Origin: an uncultured Dialister sp.
GTDB taxonomy: Bacteria > Bacillota > Negativicutes > Veillonellales > Dialisteraceae
Assembly (NCBI GenBank): GCA_900543455.1
Contig: UQRR01000052.1
Span: 1 to 14,490, forward strand
Direction of reading: 5' to 3'
DNA length: 14,490 nucleotides
This document shows positions 1-6,084 of this stretch, one piece after another. The position numbers were made by a program, and so were the translations under genes. Each line of letters starts with the position of its first letter. The first letter of the stretch is position 1. Below the pieces are notes generated by a model. It saw only the letters and a program-made list of their open reading frames with translations, searched no databases and was not told the origin of the DNA.

Positions 1-42
1 CCGCAGGGGCGGATAGGGTGACTATGGCATGAAAGACAGCTG
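1..42 (-). repeat. Dispersed intergenic repeat, copy 1 (cut by the window edge)
   Basis: The reverse complement of this stretch aligns without gaps to 11831-11872, with about 35 of 42 positions identical by hand. Shared blocks include GTCTTTCAT and ACCCTATCCGCCCCT. The other copy continues into two GC-rich hairpins, so this copy probably continues to the left of the window. Similar two-hairpin spacer repeats are, from memory, common in gut Firmicutes genomes; I could not check this. Confidence 0.65.
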
Positions 43-236
43 GGATAAGGTTTCCCGGTCACTCCTATGAGAGCTGCAAGTTCCCCGCGGCAGATGGAAC
101 GCGAAAATGAGATGATCGTTATTTCACATCGCCTTTTTGGCTGAAGGCGTAGCCGGCGCCGGTCGCAAGGGCGAGATATCGGCTGCCTGCCGAACCTTGC
201 CCTGAAAACCGTTCCGAAAATTTTTCAAAAATCCCC
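43..236. other. Gene-free stretch upstream of the tRNA promoters
   Basis: I see no convincing gene here. It contains a perfect 10-bp palindrome CCGGCGCCGG at 153-162 and a small hairpin with stem CGCCTT/AAGGCG at 130-149 that lacks a T-run. The A/T-rich tract at about 217-231 lies just upstream of the first promoter and could act as an UP element. A long minus-strand open frame runs from here across the tRNA-Gly gene and is not credible. Confidence 0.4.
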
Positions 237-265
237 TTGCAAAATACGGCGGAATCGTATATAAT
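237..265 (+). promoter_or_regulatory. Promoter P1 of the tRNA cluster
   Basis: TTGCAA (237-242) and TATAAT (260-265) are separated by 17 bp, a near-consensus sigma-A promoter, with an A/T tract directly upstream. It is the outermost of three tandem promoters pointing at the tRNA genes. No protein gene or terminator lies between it and tRNA-Gly, so it most likely serves the tRNAs. Confidence 0.6.
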
Positions 266-331
266 ACTTTTCGTCGCACAGCGAGAGTGCTGACAGCGAA
301 ATGAACATCTTGACTGAATGAAAATTCCCTG

Positions 332-360
332 TTGACACGAAGTAAACGATATGATACAAT
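332..360 (+). promoter_or_regulatory. Promoter P2 of the tRNA cluster
   Basis: A perfect -35 TTGACA (332-337), a 17-bp spacer and TACAAT (355-360). Bases shortly after the -10 (ACGTCGCTG) resemble those after P1 (TCGTCGCAC), which suggests the promoter units arose by duplication. Confidence 0.65.
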
Positions 361-416
361 ATCAAACGTCGCTGAAATGCCAAGACTTACATCGGTTCGA
401 TCCGAAAAAATGAGAC

Positions 417-444
417 TTGACAAAAGACAAAACTGTGATATAAT
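417..444 (+). promoter_or_regulatory. Promoter P3, proximal promoter of the tRNA cluster
   Basis: A perfect TTGACA (417-422), a 16-bp spacer and a perfect TATAAT (439-444). Transcription would start near 451, about 14 bases before the tRNA-Gly 5' end. This is the best-matching promoter in the window, as expected for a stable-RNA operon. Confidence 0.75.
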
Positions 445-464
445 AATATCGCTGTTAATCAAAT

Positions 465-539
465 GCGGAAGTAGCTCAGTGGTAGAGCACAACCTTGCCA
501 AGGTTGGGGTCGCGGGTTCGAGTCCCGTTTTCCGCTCCA
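465..539 (+). tRNA. tRNA-Gly (anticodon GCC)
   Basis: The acceptor stem GCGGAAG (465-471) pairs with 529-535, the T arm carries GGTTCGAGTCC, and CCA is encoded at 537-539. The anticodon stem 490-494/502-506 encloses a seven-base loop with anticodon GCC at 497-499. It reads GGC and GGU codons. It is the first of three tRNAs in one transcription unit. Confidence 0.97.
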
Positions 540-542
540 TAT

Positions 543-616
543 GGCGGCATAGCCAAGCGGTAAGGCAGAGGTCTGCAAAACCTTTATCCCCAGTTCGATT
601 CTGGGTGCCGCCTCCA
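543..616 (+). tRNA. tRNA-Cys (anticodon GCA)
   Basis: The acceptor stem GGCGGCA (543-549) pairs with 606-612; CCA is encoded at 614-616. The anticodon stem 568-572/580-584 holds loop CTGCAAA with anticodon GCA at 575-577. Positions 36-38 of the loop are A-A-A, the sequence recognised by MiaA, so A37 is a likely ms2i6A site; both modifying enzymes are encoded in this window. Only three bases separate it from tRNA-Gly. Confidence 0.97.
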
Positions 617-646
617 TATTACAATCTATTACATTCATATAGACCT

Positions 647-735
647 GCCGGGGTGGCGGAACTGGCAGACGCAAGGGACTTAAAATCCCTCGGATCGTGA
701 GATTCGTACCGGTTCGATTCCGGTCCTCGGCACCA
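647..735 (+). tRNA. tRNA-Leu (anticodon UAA)
   Basis: An 89-base class II tRNA with a long variable arm. Acceptor GCCGGGG (647-653) pairs with 725-731; CCA is encoded at 733-735. The anticodon stem 674-678/686-690 encloses loop CTTAAAA with anticodon TAA at 681-683, reading UUA and UUG. A36-A37-A38 again matches the MiaA recognition sequence. Confidence 0.97.
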
Positions 736-747
736 ATTTGAATGATG

Positions 748-780
748 AGCCGGAGCGTGATGCTCCGGCTTTTTGTTGTT
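748..780 (+). terminator. Intrinsic terminator of the tRNA operon
   Basis: A perfect 9-bp stem AGCCGGAGC (748-756)/GCTCCGGCT (762-770), a five-base loop, then a T-rich tail TTTTGTTGTTT. It lies 12 bases after the tRNA-Leu CCA and ends the tRNA transcript. Partial read-through could still supply the next gene, for which I see no clear promoter. Confidence 0.9.
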
Positions 781-867
781 TGAAAATGGGTGTGCGCTGG
801 GAAGCGGTCAGGCATCGGGAAGCTGATGGCGCTGAGTCCCAGTCTGCCCAATGAATCGAGGCAAACT

Positions 868-1353
868 ATGGCAAAGAAAGAAAAGAAAACGAATGTCATG
901 CGCATTCTGGATAAAGAGAAGATCTCCTACGAGACGAAGTCCTATGACTACGATGAGGACGATCTCTCGGGCGTGCATGCGGCGGCAGAGCTCGGCTATG
1001 ATCCGGACATGGTCTTCAAGACCATCGTCACGCATGGTGACAAGACGGGCCCTGTGGTCTTCTGTCTGCCTTCGGAGAAGGAAATCGATCTCAAAGCGGC
1101 GGCGCGTGTGAGCGGGAACAAGAGTGTAGAGATGATTCATGTGAAGGAGCTTCCCGGTCTTACAGGGTATCTGCGCGGCGGCTGCTCGCCGATCGGGATG
1201 AAGAAGGCCTTCCCGACCTTCATCGATGAGAGCTGCCATCACCATGCGGCGATCAGCATCAGTGCGGGCCAGCGCGGCCGTCAGGTGGTGCTCTCGCCGG
1301 ATGATCTGATCTCCCTCATCGGTGCGAAGACGGCGGATCTGACGGCGAAGTAG
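868..1353 (+). CDS. ybaK: Cys-tRNA(Pro)/Cys-tRNA(Cys) deacylase, YbaK/EbsC family
   Basis: A 161-residue cytosolic protein of the YbaK/EbsC family, trans-editing enzymes that hydrolyse cysteine from mischarged tRNA-Pro. The sequence shows the conserved lysine in MVFKTIV (K51, matching the key lysine of Haemophilus YbaK), the loop GGCSPIG at 104-110, and the C-terminal strand GRQVVLSPDDL. Length is normal for the family. The frame is open 26 codons further upstream, but ATG 868 has a well-placed GAGG (858-861) and begins the lysine-rich stretch typical of these proteins, so I chose it. It sits just after a tRNA operon containing tRNA-Cys, with no obvious promoter of its own. The family assignment is firm; the exact in vivo substrate is inferred. 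Confidence 0.93.
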   Translation: MAKKEKKTNVMRILDKEKISYETKSYDYDEDDLSGVHAAAELGYDPDMVFKTIVTHGDKTGPVVFCLPSEKEIDLKAAARVSGNKSVEMIHVKELPGLTGYLRGGCSPIGMKKAFPTFIDESCHHHAAISISAGQRGRQVVLSPDDLISLIGAKTADLTAK

Positions 1354-1414
1354 AGCGGCGGAAGCCGGATGGCCTCATGATGCTGCGTGCGGACTTTTCT
1401 CAAAAAGAGGCATG

Positions 1415-1460
1415 AAGGCGGCGACTTTGCCGCCTTATCCATAGGGCGATGCCCGAAAGT
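1415..1460 (+). repeat. Shared double-hairpin spacer module
   Basis: A hairpin AAGGCGGC (1415-1422)/GCCGCCTT (1429-1436) is followed by GGGCGATGCCC (1444-1454). The same order (GGCGGC hairpin, about 9 bp, GGGC-GCCC hairpin) appears in reverse complement at 9140-9175. GGCGATGCCCGAA is also the complement of the CTTCGGGCATCGCC block at 8869-8882 and close to 3367-3380. There is no T-run after either hairpin, so it is unlikely to be an intrinsic terminator. Confidence 0.55.
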
Positions 1461-1635
1461 TTCCTGCATAGCAGGTTTCCTGTTTTGGATCTCCAAACAT
1501 TGACCATTTTGACCGCGAATGACAAAGATCTCTCATTGACGCTCGAAATGACGACACGAGAGAGTCGCTAGTCACAAGTCACTCTCTTCCTCATCCCTAC
1601 TTTCAAACGCCTCATCTTTCGTGAATATCGCATAT
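1461..1635. other. Gene-free spacer with degenerate short words
   Basis: No gene is visible. Between 1500 and 1555 the word TTGAC or ATGAC recurs about five times at irregular spacing. A small inverted repeat GAGAGT (1560-1565)/ACTCTC (1581-1586) surrounds CTAGTCACAAGTC, which resembles the word arrays at 8788-8860 and 9181-9225. It appears to be a decayed part of the same class of spacer mosaic. Confidence 0.35.
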
Positions 1636-1684
1636 TATGGAAACGCTGATTCAATCTGCCAACGATTTAATCAGTGTTTCCATA
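1636..1684. repeat. 49-bp near-perfect palindrome, MITE-like
   Basis: Arms TATGGAAACGCTGATT (1636-1651) and AATCAGTGTTTCCATA (1669-1684) pair over 16 positions with one G-T mismatch, around a 17-base loop. It is not followed by a T-run and has no coding potential. Its length and shape fit a small non-autonomous element or a protein-binding palindrome; which of these is undecided. Confidence 0.6.
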
Positions 1685-1693
1685 GAAAACTGC

Positions 1694-1719
1694 GCGGCGC
1701 TTCTGACTTGATGCGCCGC
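1694..1719. repeat. GCGGCGC hairpin, spacer family copy 1
   Basis: The stem GCGGCGC (1694-1700)/GCGCCGC (1713-1719) with a 12-base loop is followed by ACC. The same stem occurs at 3306-3330, 3408-3437 and 8896-8925. It directly follows the 49-bp palindrome, and degenerate GAACCTCTT words follow at 1733-1770. Confidence 0.55.
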
Positions 1720-1810
1720 ACCACCCCCCTTTGAACCTCTTGATTCTATAGAACCTGCTGAACCTCTTTGGCATGCCATCAAAGGGCAGCATGTCCCGTG
1801 GACGAACCTG

Positions 1811-1853
1811 ATCCCGATGACCGGATACCATTTCCGGACATCGGGATTTTTTT
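1811..1853 (+). terminator. Strong intrinsic terminator upstream of miaB
   Basis: The stem ATCCCGATG (1811-1819)/CATCGGGAT (1839-1847) is extended, after one A-A mismatch, by CCGGA (1821-1825)/TCCGG (1833-1837), with a run of seven Ts from 1847. No gene ends within 450 bases upstream. It therefore terminates either long read-through from ybaK or a short untranslated transcript, and insulates the miaB promoter just downstream. Confidence 0.8.
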
Positions 1854-1870
1854 ATTTTTCATGCTGCGTA

Positions 1871-1879
1871 TGTTATAAT
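1871..1879 (+). promoter_or_regulatory. Extended -10 promoter of miaB
   Basis: TGTTATAAT (1871-1879) is a consensus extended -10 element (TG-N-TATAAT). No good -35 is seen 17 bp upstream (TTTATT), which is common for extended -10 promoters. It lies just after the terminator and about 50 bases before the miaB start. A matching TGTTACAAT lies before the pyridoxamine kinase gene. Confidence 0.6.
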
Positions 1880-1928
1880 AAAGTGATATTTTGGATACGT
1901 GTGAGTTGTTATATAAAGGAAATATATT

Positions 1929-3254
1929 ATGATGGAAAAGAAGTACTTCACCCTGACCTACGGCTGCCAAATGAATGAATCGGACACGGAGCGCATCAAT
2001 GGACAGCTGGAGGAGCTGGGATATGTGCCGGCAGAGACGATGGAAGAGGCAGATATCATCATCATGAATACCTGCAGCATCCGTCAGAATGCGGAGGAGA
2101 AGGTCTATGGCAAGATCGGGGAGATCAAGAAGCTGAAGGATAAAAATCCGCATCTGCTTCTGGGGATCGCCGGCTGCATGGCACAGGAGAATAAGGGCAA
2201 GCTCATCGAGCGTATGCCGATCATTGATTTCGTCATCGGGCCATACCATATCCATGACCTGAAGGAGATCGTTTCGAAGGAGGATGCGCGCGGCGGCCAT
2301 GTGGTGAAGACGGAGAGGAATCCGCACAGTGTGAGTGACTACAGCGAGCTTCGTGCGGTGCGTAAGTCTCATGTCTTTGCATGGATCCCGATCATGCAGG
2401 GGTGCAACAAGTTCTGCACGTACTGCATCGTGCCGTATGTACGCGGCCGTGAGCTGTCCCGCAGCGTGGAGGATATCTCGCGCGAGATAGAGGGACTCGC
2501 GAAGGAAGGCTATAAGGAGGTGACGCTCCTCGGGCAGAATGTGAATTCGTATGGTCTTGATTTCAGAAACGGGACGGACTTCGGGACGCTGATCCGCGCG
2601 ATCGACAAGGTGGATGGCATCGAGCGCGTGCGCTATATGACGTCGCATCCGAGAGATATGACTTTCGATATGGTGGATGCGATGGCGGATTCGCTGAAGG
2701 TGGCGCGTCATATGCATCTGCCTGTGCAGCATGGCTCGAATGAAATGCTGAAGAAGATGAATCGCGGATATACGATCGAGCATTTCAAGGAGCTTGTCTC
2801 CTACGTCCGTGAAAAGATGCCGGACATCGTGCTGACGACCGATCTCATCACCGGCTTCCCGGGGGAAACGGAAGAGATGCATCAGGAGACGCTCGCGCTT
2901 TTGAAAGAGGTGCGTTTCGATTCGGCATATACATTCATTTATTCGCCGAGAAATGGCACGCCGGCAGCGCGCATGACGGATCAGATCGATGAGGAGACGA
3001 AGCACCGCCGCCTGCAGGAGCTGATGGATGTGGAGAATGAGGTGAGCCTTTCTCTGAATCAGGCGATGGAGGGCAAGACCTATCCCATCATCGTCGAAGG
3101 CCCGTCGAAGCAGGAGAATGTCTGGTATGGACGTACATCGGGCAATAAGATGATCCTTTTCCCGTATCAGGAAGGCGTCAAGGTCGGCGATACGCTCGAA
3201 GCGAAAGTCGAGGTCGGCCAGACGTGGGTGCTGAAGGGGAAATTGGTTCAATAA
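1929..3254 (+). CDS. miaB: tRNA-2-methylthio-N6-dimethylallyladenosine synthase MiaB
   Basis: A 441-residue radical-SAM methylthiotransferase that adds the 2-methylthio group to i6A37 of tRNAs reading UNN codons, acting after MiaA. The N-terminal UPF0004 domain has three cysteines (C13 in TYGCQMN, C49 in NTCSIR, C83 in AGCMAQ) expected to hold the auxiliary iron-sulfur cluster. The radical-SAM motif is C159-x3-C163-x2-C166 in GCNKFCTYCIVPY. A C-terminal TRAM-like domain occupies roughly 380-441. Two ATG codons are adjacent (1929 and 1932); AAAGGA (1915-1920) serves either. SHPRDMT and LITGFPGETEE are typical of MiaB rather than MtaB or RimO. It lies upstream of mutS but is separated by an inverted-repeat element, so co-transcription is possible, not certain. 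Confidence 0.96.
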   Translation: MMEKKYFTLTYGCQMNESDTERINGQLEELGYVPAETMEEADIIIMNTCSIRQNAEEKVYGKIGEIKKLKDKNPHLLLGIAGCMAQENKGKLIERMPIIDFVIGPYHIHDLKEIVSKEDARGGHVVKTERNPHSVSDYSELRAVRKSHVFAWIPIMQGCNKFCTYCIVPYVRGRELSRSVEDISREIEGLAKEGYKEVTLLGQNVNSYGLDFRNGTDFGTLIRAIDKVDGIERVRYMTSHPRDMTFDMVDAMADSLKVARHMHLPVQHGSNEMLKKMNRGYTIEHFKELVSYVREKMPDIVLTTDLITGFPGETEEMHQETLALLKEVRFDSAYTFIYSPRNGTPAARMTDQIDEETKHRRLQELMDVENEVSLSLNQAMEGKTYPIIVEGPSKQENVWYGRTSGNKMILFPYQEGVKVGDTLEAKVEVGQTWVLKGKLVQ

Positions 3255-3473
3255 AATTAGAAATGAGAAATGCGAAATGAGAAATGCGAAATGAGAAATG
3301 GCGGAGCGGCGCACAAATAAAAAGCGCCGCGAGATTTGATCTTGCTTCGCATCGATATTCTTTGTCCTTCGGGCATCTCCTTTAGGGAAGAAGATTTTTC
3401 ATCGAAATGCGGCGCTTTATGAATTTTATGCGCCGCACTACCATTTCTCATTTCTAATTGCTCATTTCTAATT
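3255..3473. repeat. Spacer element with inverted word arrays and two GC hairpins
   Basis: The left arm (3255-3301) is a tandem array of GAAATGAGAAATGC words starting AATTAGAAATGAG. The right arm (3441-3473) is its inverted copy, ending CTCATTTCTAATT. Inside lie two hairpins of one family in opposite orientation: GCGGCGC (3306-3312)/GCGCCGC (3324-3330), and TGCGGCGC (3408-3415)/GCGCCGCA (3430-3437) with a 14-base T-rich loop. The block CTTCGGGCATCTCC (3367-3380) lies between them. The left arm begins at the base after the miaB stop codon. No T-run follows the hairpins. I see no coding potential; the mutS promoter must lie in or after the right arm (a weak candidate is TATATT at 3482-3487). Confidence 0.8.
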
Positions 3474-3525
3474 CAGCAAGTTATATTTATGTTCATGTTT
3501 TCCAAAAGAATGGAGCGAAGAGACC

Positions 3526-6084
3526 ATGGCCAAAACGCCCTTGATGGCACAGTATAAGGAAGTCAAAGAAAAATACCAGGACTGTCTGCTTTTTTACCGT
3601 CTGGGCGATTTCTATGAGCTTTTCTATGACGATGCGCTGACGGCGTCGCATGAGCTGGAGCTGACGCTGACGGGGAAGTCGGCAGGGCAGGATGGCCGCG
3701 TACCGATGTGCGGGGTGCCTTTCCATGCGGCAGAGCTTTATATTTATCGGCTGATCCAGAAGGGATACAAGGTCGCGATCTGCGAGCAGCTGGAAGACCC
3801 GAAGAAGGCGAAGGGGCTGGTCAAGCGCGATGTCATCCGTGTCATCACGCCGGGGACGATTCTTTTTGAAAATTCCATCGCAGATAAGTCGAACAATTAT
3901 CTCATTTACCTCTTAGAGGCGGACAAGGAGATCGCCGCGGTGCTCGCCGATGTCTCGACGGGGGAGTGCTGGTGGGGGACTTGGGATAAGAAGAAGGAGC
4001 AGGATGCCTTCTTCGACCTTCTGTCGGTATACAATCCCGCGGAAGCGGTGTGTCTCGTGTCAGATGATTTCTACGAGAAGCTCTCCCGCTTCGCTGCGGC
4101 GCGTCTCGGGGCCTGTCTCCTGACGCGAAGGGATGACGGGGAAGAGGGCGAGATCCCAGCGGCGGCAGCGCCCATAGAAAATCGCCATGTGCAGAAGGCC
4201 TTCGCCCTTCTTTCCGGATACCTCAAGGAGGTCATGCGCTCGGAGGCGGCGGAATTCCATGATCCGCGGCCGATCCGTGAGGATCATACGCTGACGCTCA
4301 CCGAGGAGTGCCTTAGAAATCTGGAAATCACGCGGAATATGCGTGACGGCGGGCGGCGCGGCACGCTCCTGGAGCTTCTTGACTATACGCATACAGCGAT
4401 GGGGGCGCGCCTCTTGAAGCGTTCTCTGGAGCGGCCGCTGACGGATGTGAACCGCATCATGCTGCGCCAGTCGGCGATTGAGGAGCTGACACAGCACATG
4501 ACGGAGCTTTCGCGTCTGGAAGAGATGCTTTCCGGCGTCTTTGACTTCGAGCGTATTCTTTCCCGTATCGAGGCGAATTCGACTTCGCCCAAGGACCTGC
4601 TCTCTCTGAAAGCGACGCTTCGCGTGGTGCCGCAGGTGAAGCAGCTCCTCTCCGGCGCAGGCTCGGTGCTTTTGAAGAAGCTGAACAGCCAGCTCTCGCC
4701 GCATGGCCCTGTCTTTGACCTTTTAGACCGCGCGATGAATGAGAATGGGACGGGCAATATCAAGGACGGCAAGTACATCCGGGAAGGCTTCTCCGCTGAG
4801 CTGGATGAAGTGCGTTCGCTGTCGGAGAACAGCCAGAAGTACATCCAAGAGCTGGAAGAGAAGGAAAAGGAAAAGACGGGCATCAAGCTCAAGATCGGCT
4901 TTAATAATGTGTTCGGATATTATTTCGAGATTTCCAATGCGAATAAAGTCCCTGTCCCTGCGTACTATGTGAGAAAACAGACGCTGGTGAATGCGGAGCG
5001 CTATATCACGCCGGAATTGAAGGAGTTCGAGACGAAGGCGCTCTCTGCCAAAGAAAAAACAGAGCAGCTAGAGCTTAAGATTTATCAGGCGGTGAAGGCG
5101 GAAATCCGTCCGGAGATCCCTGATATGCAGAAGACGGCGCGCGCGCTCGCAGCGGTAGACTGCCTCGCCAGCCTTGCGCGGGCCGCGATCAAGGACCGCT
5201 ACATCCGTCCGTCGATCATTAGCCCGAAGGATGGGTATATTTCCATCAAAGACGGCCGTCATCCGATGGTCGAGCATGCCTTGAAGAGAGACATGTTCGT
5301 CCCGAATGATACGGAGCTGAATCATCGGAATCAGGAGATCCTGGTCATCACGGGGCCGAATATGGCCGGTAAGTCGACCTACATGCGTCAGGTCGCTGTC
5401 CTCACCATCATGGCGCAGGTGGGCTCTTTCATTCCTGCAAGGAGTGCGGTCTTCGCGCCGGTCGATCGCATTTTCACGCGCGTCGGCGCGACGGATGACA
5501 TTTCTACGGGGCAGAGTACCTTCATGGTGGAAATGCAGGAGGTATCCTACATCCTTAGGCATGCGACGAAGAACAGTCTTATCATTCTGGATGAGATCGG
5601 ACGCGGCACGAGCACCTATGATGGCATGAGCATCGCGAAGGCGGTCGTGGAGTATATCGATCAGAAGATCCACGGCTATACGCTCTTTGCGACGCACTAC
5701 CATGAGCTTTCCGATATGGCAGAGACGAGCCCGCGGATCAAAAATTACACGGTATCCGTCAAGGAACGGGGAAAGGATATCACCTTCCTGCGCCGTATCG
5801 TGCCAGGCTCGGCGGATCGGAGCTATGGGATCCACGTCGCGCGTCTCGCGGGGCTTCCCGAGTCGCTTCTCGCCAGAGCCGACGAGATCCTTCTGGGACT
5901 GGAGAATGAGGATGGGAAGAGCCGTCCTGCTCCGAAGAGGCCGGAGGCGGGAGCTGGCGCGATGGATCTTTTCAGCTCGCCCATCATTGACGAGCTGGCG
6001 AATCTCGATGTCATGAGCAAGACACCGATCGAAGCGATGGAAATCTTATTCCGTTTGAGCCGCGAAGCGAAGGAGGGACGCTGA
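3526..6084 (+). CDS. mutS: DNA mismatch repair ATPase MutS
   Basis: An 852-residue MutS, the mismatch sensor of post-replicative repair, close in length to E. coli MutS. The N-terminal domain has the mismatch-stacking motif F29-Y30-E31 in GDFYELF. The C-terminal ABC-type ATPase shows Walker A GPNMAGKST (610-618), Walker B LIILDE (D689, E690) followed by GRGTST, the signature-region STFMVEM, and the histidine switch ATHYHEL (H724). AMDLF (812-816) near the C terminus resembles a beta-clamp-binding motif. The ATG at 3526 follows GGAG (3512-3515) by 10 bases and begins the typical TPLMAQY start. Its stop overlaps the mutL start by one base, so the two are translationally coupled. No truncation is seen. 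Confidence 0.98.
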   Translation: MAKTPLMAQYKEVKEKYQDCLLFYRLGDFYELFYDDALTASHELELTLTGKSAGQDGRVPMCGVPFHAAELYIYRLIQKGYKVAICEQLEDPKKAKGLVKRDVIRVITPGTILFENSIADKSNNYLIYLLEADKEIAAVLADVSTGECWWGTWDKKKEQDAFFDLLSVYNPAEAVCLVSDDFYEKLSRFAAARLGACLLTRRDDGEEGEIPAAAAPIENRHVQKAFALLSGYLKEVMRSEAAEFHDPRPIREDHTLTLTEECLRNLEITRNMRDGGRRGTLLELLDYTHTAMGARLLKRSLERPLTDVNRIMLRQSAIEELTQHMTELSRLEEMLSGVFDFERILSRIEANSTSPKDLLSLKATLRVVPQVKQLLSGAGSVLLKKLNSQLSPHGPVFDLLDRAMNENGTGNIKDGKYIREGFSAELDEVRSLSENSQKYIQELEEKEKEKTGIKLKIGFNNVFGYYFEISNANKVPVPAYYVRKQTLVNAERYITPELKEFETKALSAKEKTEQLELKIYQAVKAEIRPEIPDMQKTARALAAVDCLASLARAAIKDRYIRPSIISPKDGYISIKDGRHPMVEHALKRDMFVPNDTELNHRNQEILVITGPNMAGKSTYMRQVAVLTIMAQVGSFIPARSAVFAPVDRIFTRVGATDDISTGQSTFMVEMQEVSYILRHATKNSLIILDEIGRGTSTYDGMSIAKAVVEYIDQKIHGYTLFATHYHELSDMAETSPRIKNYTVSVKERGKDITFLRRIVPGSADRSYGIHVARLAGLPESLLARADEILLGLENEDGKSRPAPKRPEAGAGAMDLFSSPIIDELANLDVMSKTPIEAMEILFRLSREAKEGR

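Noticed and set aside
332..700. A 122-codon plus-strand open frame across the tRNAs
   Set aside because: It runs through tRNA-Gly and tRNA-Cys and most of tRNA-Leu, and starts on a -35 element.
1371..1928. T-box or riboswitch leader upstream of miaB
   Set aside because: I found no T-box core or known aptamer consensus. The extended -10 promoter lies after the terminator, so the terminator is not in the miaB leader.
1779..3314. A 511-codon minus-strand open frame opposite miaB
   Set aside because: It is the antisense shadow of miaB, which has clear family motifs. Its predicted start is inside the repeat array and its composition is unlike a real protein.
3408..3437. GC hairpin considered as an intrinsic terminator
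   Set aside because: No T-run follows on either strand, and copies at 1694, 3306 and 8896 also lack one.
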